A DNA stretch of 64,000 bases from Daucus carota subsp. sativus (lineage: Eukaryota; Streptophyta; Magnoliopsida; Apiales; Apiaceae): the NCBI RefSeq assembly GCF_001625215.2, contig NC_030387.2:29473606-29537605 (forward strand), read 5' to 3'. Below, in pieces: positions 58,338 through 64,000 of the stretch. Numbering within the stretch: the stretch's first letter is position 1; every line of letters begins with the position of its first letter. The notes below the pieces were generated by a model. It saw only the letters and a program-made list of their open reading frames with translations, had not been told where the DNA came from and made no database searches. Position numbers and translations under genes: made by a program.

Positions 58338-58509
58338 ATGTGTGCCCAAGGGCACACAATAAACACCAACTCTCATGAAAATGGCTTCATTTGATTGGTG
58401 GAATTGGTGTAAATGCACGGGGGGCCATCAACATTTATTATCCATCCACCAATCAAAAACTAATATTCTCATGGGAGTTAGTGACTATTGTGTGCCCAGG
58501 GCACACCAT
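58338..58509. mobile_element. Short MITE with GTGTGCCC...GGGCACAC ends (about 172 bp)
   Basis: Terminal inverted repeats of about 45 bp: left ATGTGTGCCCAAGGGCACAC, right, reverse-complemented, ATGGTGTGCCCTGGGCACAC, both followed by AATA..CAC.AACTC.CATGA. Each end is itself a palindrome. The interior includes GATTGGTGGA and TCCACCAATC, so the whole element can fold. No clean target duplication was seen. Confidence 0.7.
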
Positions 58510-58633
58510 AGAAAATTCGATATATTATTAGTTGAAGTTATTTCATTCATTGAAGTTGTGTTCTCCTTGGAACTTTGTATGTCATGTTATTTTGAAGTTT
58601 ATTGTGAAATAATTTAAATTATAAGCTCACACT

Positions 58634-59380
58634 TAGGGCTGAGCAAAAAACCGAAAAAAACTCGAAACCGAACTGAAACCGGTAAAAACCGACAAAAACC
58701 GAGCCGAAACCAAAATCGAAAAGTTAAAAACCGAACCGATGTTATGGGTTCGATTCCGGTTTTTGGTTAAAATCGAACCGAAAAAACCGAACCAGACCGA
58801 CTATTTAAATAATTAAATAAATAAATAAATATATATATATATATAATTTATATGAATTTAAAAATAAATACAAATAAATAAATGTATCATATATAATAAG
58901 TTGGTCCAATATTAATTCATTTAAGCTTGTAATTCACTATGCAAGTCCAACAGTTTAACATTCATCTGGTCTAGATTTATAATACAATTACAATTTCTAA
59001 CAGAACAGTCTGCTGTGCTACTCAATTCCACAGACAATGTGGTAAAAAAAATTTTTATTTTGCCATTCTATCATCCTGACGTCCAACATGTATATAAGCC
59101 AGACTGTTTGTGGATAGTTGTATTATATAATGCTTCCTTGTAAAACTTGACAGTCATAGTTAGGTTTTATATTAATAATAAAATTAAAGAGTTTTTATAT
59201 AAAAAATATTTGCCGGTTTTGTAATCGAAACCGAACCGATTATAACCGAATCGGGGTATTTTAAACCGAAACCGAATCCGAATTGGCGATTGCAGTTTTC
59301 GATTTTAAAAACAGAGGATATATGGTTCCGGTTCCAATTTTATCTCGAAACCGAGCCGAACCGACCCGTGCTCTCCCATA
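58634..59380. mobile_element. hAT-like non-autonomous element (747 bp)
   Basis: Flanks CTCACACT (58,626-58,633) and CTCATACT (59,381-59,388) match at 7 of 8. Termini are TAGGGCTGAGCA and, reverse-complemented, TATGGGAGAGCA. Both ends are filled with AAACCGAAACCG-type motifs and the middle is AT-rich. Same architecture as the element at 32,643. Confidence 0.75.
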
Positions 59381-61012
59381 CTCATACTAACCAGTCAATT
59401 TGGAAGCATGCTCTTTATAACAGAGATCTTTTTTAAGACAGAAGTAAGACACATCTATGTTCTGTTCACCAGAAATCAAGATTCAGGCCATTATAAAAAG
59501 ATTAAGAGGTCGGTTTAATTTAAAATAAGTGACTTATTACTTAAAGTAAAGAAGAGAATTATAAGTGATAAGTGAACTTAAATTATAAATTATCAAAAGT
59601 TCACTTATAAATCAATTGAGTGTTTGGTAATTTAAATTTATAAATTAGGAAAAAAATACAAGAAACATTATCAATAAATAAAATTTATTACATATTAAAA
59701 TTTTAAAAATTTTATAAAAATATTAATCACAAAAAAAAATTAGCATTTCTAACTTTCAACTTCTGACTCCAAAAAGGGTGAAAAGTCATTTCCGGCTTCT
59801 TCATCAAACGCATGCAAATAAGCCAAACTCAACTTTTAATAAAAAAAAATGGGAAGTTGGTGTTCCCAAACATCCGCCGAAAGTTGTTGACTTTTGGTTA
59901 TAAGAATGACTTATGGTTGAAGTACAAAATAGAGTCCACTTGTTTGGGCCAAATGTAGAAATAATTATGAAATCTTTCAAAATAATTTTTCTCTTTTTCT
60001 TGCATTTTAAAACATTGCTAAAAATTATGTCGACTCAATATCGACCAAACAAGGCAAAACAATAACAAAATACTTCGAAGTAAAATCAAAGTTATTTAAA
60101 GCATAACTTTAACAGAGTTAAAATAACACTTCACATAAACCAAACGATATATTATTCTGGTAAATATTAATTAAAAATTATTATATATCATACTTAAAAA
60201 TTAGAATTAAATTTATAATATTACAAATTAAATGTGAATAGTTTGTTAATTTCAGAAAGCTCAAATTAATAGTAATGTGAAAATAAACTTTAACACATGG
60301 TTCATTTGTTAGAATCTAGCTAAATAATGGCAACACCGAGATAGAAAATATAATATAAGTGTGTGAAAAATAGATAAAATTAAAGTCTTATATTATCTAA
60401 ATATTCAGAAATAACTTAGGTGTTTTTTGATTATATGATAAATTTAAATTTTTTAAATGGAGAAAACTTTTCATTCCGGATGATATAAAATTATTTATGA
60501 TAAAAGAAGAAAATATGTTAAAAGAAAATGAAAGTGGAACAAATAAGAAAATAAAGATTATCTAAAGCTATTGTCATAACTAGTGATCCATTAACAAATG
60601 TTATAGTCCACCGAAAAATGTTCAGATCTTTAAAAATTAGATGACGAAGATATTACTACTAGATAACCAAATATTTTTTGCAATTTTTTTTAAATATCTA
60701 ATTATTAGTTGTTCTTATATTAAAATTGAATCCCACTTGAAGCCAATAAATTAAAAATTATTATCATCCATGTCATTTGAAAAAATTTTGGAAAAAAAAA
60801 CTTGCAGTGCTCAAACAAAAAACGTGCTCAGGCTAAAGTTTGTTGTGGAATGCATTGCATTTTGTGGGTTTTCCATAATTTTCTAAAACCCAAAAAAAAT
60901 CAGGAAATTTAGAAAAAAAACTCTTTCTCCAACTAAACAGGAGGGAGAATGGCGATGAAAAGGTGTTTGAGAAGAATAACTGGGGGACACCCATGATATA
61001 TTTAAAAGTCTA
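59381..61012. other. AT-rich intergenic, possible old MITE at 59,510-59,940
   Basis: No gene. A stretch with TAAGTGACTTATTACTT and distant AAGTCATTCTTATAAC could be a MITE of the type found before the NLR, but its ends could not be set. Confidence 0.4.
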
Positions 61013-61390
61013 TTTTTATGCTAGTTGCTGGTTTGTTAATAAAAAGATTGTATCTTCTTATAATACAACAAATTTGTCATTTTTTGTTAGGTTTCATAAC
61101 TAAATTAAATTTTTTTGCTTATTTTATAACAGTATCTGCATTTTTAATGCTAGTTATTGATTTGTTAATTAAAAAGATTGTGTCTTTTATAACAACCTCA
61201 CTGTTTGTACAATTAAGTTGTCATTTTTTTTTAGGTTTCAAGATTTCATGTCTAAGTTTTTGAGTTGTGAATGCAATTTTTATGCTAGTTTTCGATTTGT
61301 TAATTAAAAAAAATTGCATCTTTTTACAACAACCTCACTATACAACAAAGTTGTCATATTTTTATTAAGTTTCAAGATTTTCCTTATAAC
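61013..61390. repeat. Degenerate tandem repeat, three units of about 120-130 bp
   Basis: TTT.ATGCTAGTT recurs at about 61,015, 61,144 and 61,276, each followed by GATTTGTTAATTAAAAA-type sequence, then ACAACCTCACT and AGTTGTCAT..TTTT. A second, smaller duplication (AATTACTAAGCCA.TGAGTTG) lies at 61,455-61,535. Confidence 0.75.
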
Positions 61391-61539
61391 TCACTGGAGG
61401 ATGGTCAATTAAAACCAAAGGTTTTTCTAGCTTGTTGTGGTCCTCAAGGTACGCGCAATTACTAAGCCATTGAGTTGTTTTTTTTTATGCTCAATGGCAA
61501 TTACTAAGCCACTAAGTTGTTTTTTTTATACTCAATTTG

Positions 61540-62560
61540 CACATGAGCTGAGATATGCTCACTGAATATTTCATGGACATGCTGAATTGGATAAATCTCC
61601 CTCATATCAAAGTTGTGCTCAATCAGAGTAACTACATTTTTAAACCTCCTGCCATGAAAGGGCGTGCACAATCCAAAGAATCCAAAAAATAATCCAAAAA
61701 ATACATGTTAAACATTTCATGTAAAAAGATAGGTAACACCATTTTAAAATATTCTGGTTAAATCAGTTATGTAGTTGTACAGATAAACAAGTTGTATTTT
61801 CTTTGTCTCAAGATTTGGTTCATTATTATGATATTTTATTTTATTTTATTGTAATCTACATATGTAAATTATGTTACCAATATGGACATTTACTCTACAA
61901 TCAATCAATAAACAATATCAACACAGATCTCATCAACACCTCCAAAATCTCCATTAAGTTGATAATCTCGGAAAATAGCTCGCCTTAATTTACTTATTCA
62001 TCCACTCTCAACATATCATCTGTGCTTAACCTCTAAGACACCCCTTAAGTTATCGGATCTTAAAAGGGCAAGAACCATCAGTCGACCCCCTTAAATTTTT
62101 GTTCTTTATTTTACATAATTACATAATGTCGTGTAACGGTAAAAAAATACATAATCTGAATATTAATTTTTTTTGTTTTTTATATATTATCATTTTGGTA
62201 TCCACCATTCTAATCAAAGTGGACATAACTTATTTATGTTATGCAACGGTAAAGATTTATATGATATGAATATTATATTTTTCCCTGTATTCATTTCAAT
62301 TAATTATCGTTACAAAATATTATATACGACCTCCCTTACTTTCGGAGCTAGATCCACATGCTACACCCTGGTGGGGGCTTTGGTTCCTCTCGGGTAAGCA
62401 TTTTGAATCGTATTTTTTATCAGCTGCTTCGAATGCAAGGGAGAAGAACAATGGACAATCCCACAATGGGTATTTATTTAATCAAAATTCATAATTCCAA
62501 CAAGAGTATAATTTGAGTAAATTCTTAAAAAATGGCTGGATTGTACAAAGGACAAGCATA
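61540..62560. other. AT-rich intergenic, nothing recognised
   Basis: No credible gene. A GC-richer patch at 62,330-62,400 (CTACACCCTGGTGGGGGC) could be a transposon end but has no partner here. Confidence 0.45.
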
Positions 62561-62569
62561 TGGTTTACG

Positions 62570-62784
62570 TGATAAAGCCTTTCGACAATCTAAAACCTCT
62601 TTCAACCGCTTTGTGGTCATAGCTGCTTCTTCTGACTTCCTCTGTAAAACCTGAGATGAAGAATAAGTACAGTTTAATTATAATTTGACAACTGAGGATT
62701 TCAGACTTAAGTTGGAAACTTGAAAGAGTTACCATTTTTTGCCTCTGATTCAAAGCTAATAGCTTATGCATCTCATATTCATTC
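62570..62784 (-). pseudogene. KIN-4 type kinesin fragment, two exons (minus strand)
   Basis: Two exon pieces: RRNEYEMHKLLALNQRQKM (about 62,732-62,784), donor GTAACT, then after TCTCAG VLQRKSEEAAMTTKRLKEVL (about 62,570-62,651), followed by a GTAAAC donor. This is the coiled-coil stalk of KIN-4 (FRA1-like) kinesins (RRNEYE.HKL.ALNQRQK.VLQRKTEEAAMATKRLKELLE). The motor domain is absent. The protein segment that should precede it lies 0.3 kb away on the other strand. Confidence 0.75.
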
Positions 62785-63073
62785 CTCCGTCTATTTTACG
62801 TATGCATGAATGAAGGGTGTTAAACTTGTTACAAATCCTAAAAACAATAGATCATAGACCAAGCAGAAAATATTCTTTTCATTTTTTCTGTTTGTTTGAT
62901 GAAGCTCGCATGAATCGAAGAATATTTCAGATAATAATCTAGCTGTGCAGATTTTGCCATAAATCATGATGATGAAGACTCTATCACCATTTTCACTCAT
63001 AACTCAGTTATGGATAATTCATAAGAATATTATAATATTCTTGTATTATACTACTGATGTGTATTCAGTGTAG

Positions 63074-63291
63074 CAAAGGCAAAAGACTGACGAGGCTGCA
63101 AAACTTTTACAGGTTGACATTCAGAGGATAAAGACCCAAAAGGTGGTATTCCTTGTTCTTTTCAACTAAGATATTTTCTGTAATTCGTTTAATATTTACA
63201 AAGTTCCCGATGACAAAATACTTCATATAGGTTCAATTACAACAAAAAATAAAGCAAGAATCTGAGCAGTTCAGATTGTGGAAGGCGTCAC
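63074..63291 (+). pseudogene. KIN-4 type kinesin fragment, two exons (plus strand)
   Basis: Exon pieces QRQKTDEAAKLLQVDIQRIK (63,074-63,142, after a TAG acceptor) and, after ATATAG, VQLQQKIKQESEQFRLWKAS (63,231-63,291). In KIN-4 kinesins these directly precede the stalk segment found on the minus strand at 62,570-62,784. The gene was therefore broken by a local inversion. No motor or C-terminal part was seen up to the window edge. Confidence 0.75.
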
Positions 63292-64000
63292 AGTAAGGAG
63301 TTATGCTTGAGCTTAAAGAAGAATTCTGGATTTTGATCAACAAGTTGATGTGGAGGCCATTGGAGAATTTTAGATCACAGCTGCACTTTTGGATTCACGA
63401 GTGCTATTCACGAGTGCAAGACTCACAATGTGTATGAGGACAGATTATATAGACGTGACTTTTTTGACTTTACCATGGGTCTGAGCGAGGATTATTTATA
63501 CAGGATACCAGGTTTTATCCACAAGTACAGAACCAAGCTCCACGACGCCATAGAATAAAAAATGCTCGAGTCAAGGCTGTTTGATCCTGAACAACATGCC
63601 CTGAAGCTTTTCTCTGATACGGCTAACCAAGAGTTTGGAAGATAATAAGAATCAACGCCATAAAGGATAGTTGCATTGATTTGGGCTTTTTTCATAAGAA
63701 GTCAGACAATAGTCTAATCGATCATCCTTTGCGTCATCCACAAGCACATGATGTTGCTTCATTTTATAAGTATTTTCTGTGAAGAGTGGATGGCTTTTAA
63801 TATATTATTATGCTTGGCTTAAAATTTTTATTTTCTTTACACTGTGTGTGATGTGTTGGTATGAACTTGTACCAAAATTAGATTTGAATGTTGGTTGAGA
63901 ATTATGGAAGGGATGGATATATAACTATGAATTTCTTGGTTTCTCTATGTTTATCTTTCTCCGGTTTTGTTTAATTATAAGACTTTTTGGTATCATATTT
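63292..64000. other. End of window, nothing recognised
   Basis: Mixed composition. Short open stretches on both strands show no family features. A gene could continue beyond the window edge. Confidence 0.4.

Noticed and set aside
59510-59940. Stretch with TAAGTGACTTATTACTT resembling a MITE
   Set aside because: No matching inverted end or target duplication could be placed.

Overview
The window is plant nuclear DNA, almost certainly from a eudicot (I suspect an asterid, but cannot prove it). It is AT-rich, its genes have GT-AG introns, and it carries plant-specific families: receptor-like proteins (RLPs), a CC-NBS-LRR, a pectinesterase with an inhibitor pro-region, a plant mobile domain protein, FAR1-type transposase, and a Tat-type Ty3/gypsy element. 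No bacterial or organellar genes were seen.

Layout. 0.2-1.3 kb holds a two-exon Myb/SANT-like gene on the minus strand. 2.6-9.6 kb is a transposon graveyard: a small Mutator-like MITE, a tRNA-derived SINE, a CACTA MITE inside a broken Ty1/copia fossil, pieces of a duplicated pectinesterase block, and elements sitting inside long (TA)n arrays. 9,756-19,217 is a complete-looking Tat-lineage Ty3/gypsy element with apparently identical 501-bp LTRs and a GGTAC target duplication. 19.2-23.3 kb has a third copy of an unknown repeated block, split by two more (TA)n-associated elements, and a Harbinger-type MITE.

23,314-31,964 is the most notable object: an 8.65-kb Mutator-like DNA transposon (MULE) with 197-bp terminal inverted repeats and an exact 9-bp target duplication (TATTTGTAA). 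It carries an intact FAR1-type transposase gene, a gene fusing a plant mobile domain to a Ulp1/C48 SUMO-protease-like domain (catalytic residues kept, one in-frame stop between the halves), a possible RPA1-like OB-fold gene, and a central 170-bp palindrome that echoes the terminal repeats. A 322-bp MITE at 2.6 kb has the same termini and may depend on it.

32-38.3 kb is a pectinesterase neighbourhood: one intact gene (36,381-38,265) and broken copies at 4.1 kb and 32.3-33.9 kb. The second broken copy holds a hAT-like element, which itself holds a Stowaway MITE. A Helitron at 34,222-35,561 is defined to the base by an empty paralogous site at 4.3 kb.

41.4-58.3 kb is a disease-resistance cluster: three LRR receptor-like proteins and one CC-NBS-LRR, all on the plus strand. 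Every one is damaged: RLP1 by a 687-bp identical internal duplication and a stop, the NLR by one frameshift, RLP2 by an N-terminal deletion and a frameshift, RLP3 only by a 341-bp hAT-type MITE. 58.3-64 kb holds two more MITE-like elements, degenerate tandem repeats and exon fragments of a KIN-4-type kinesin lying in opposite orientations.
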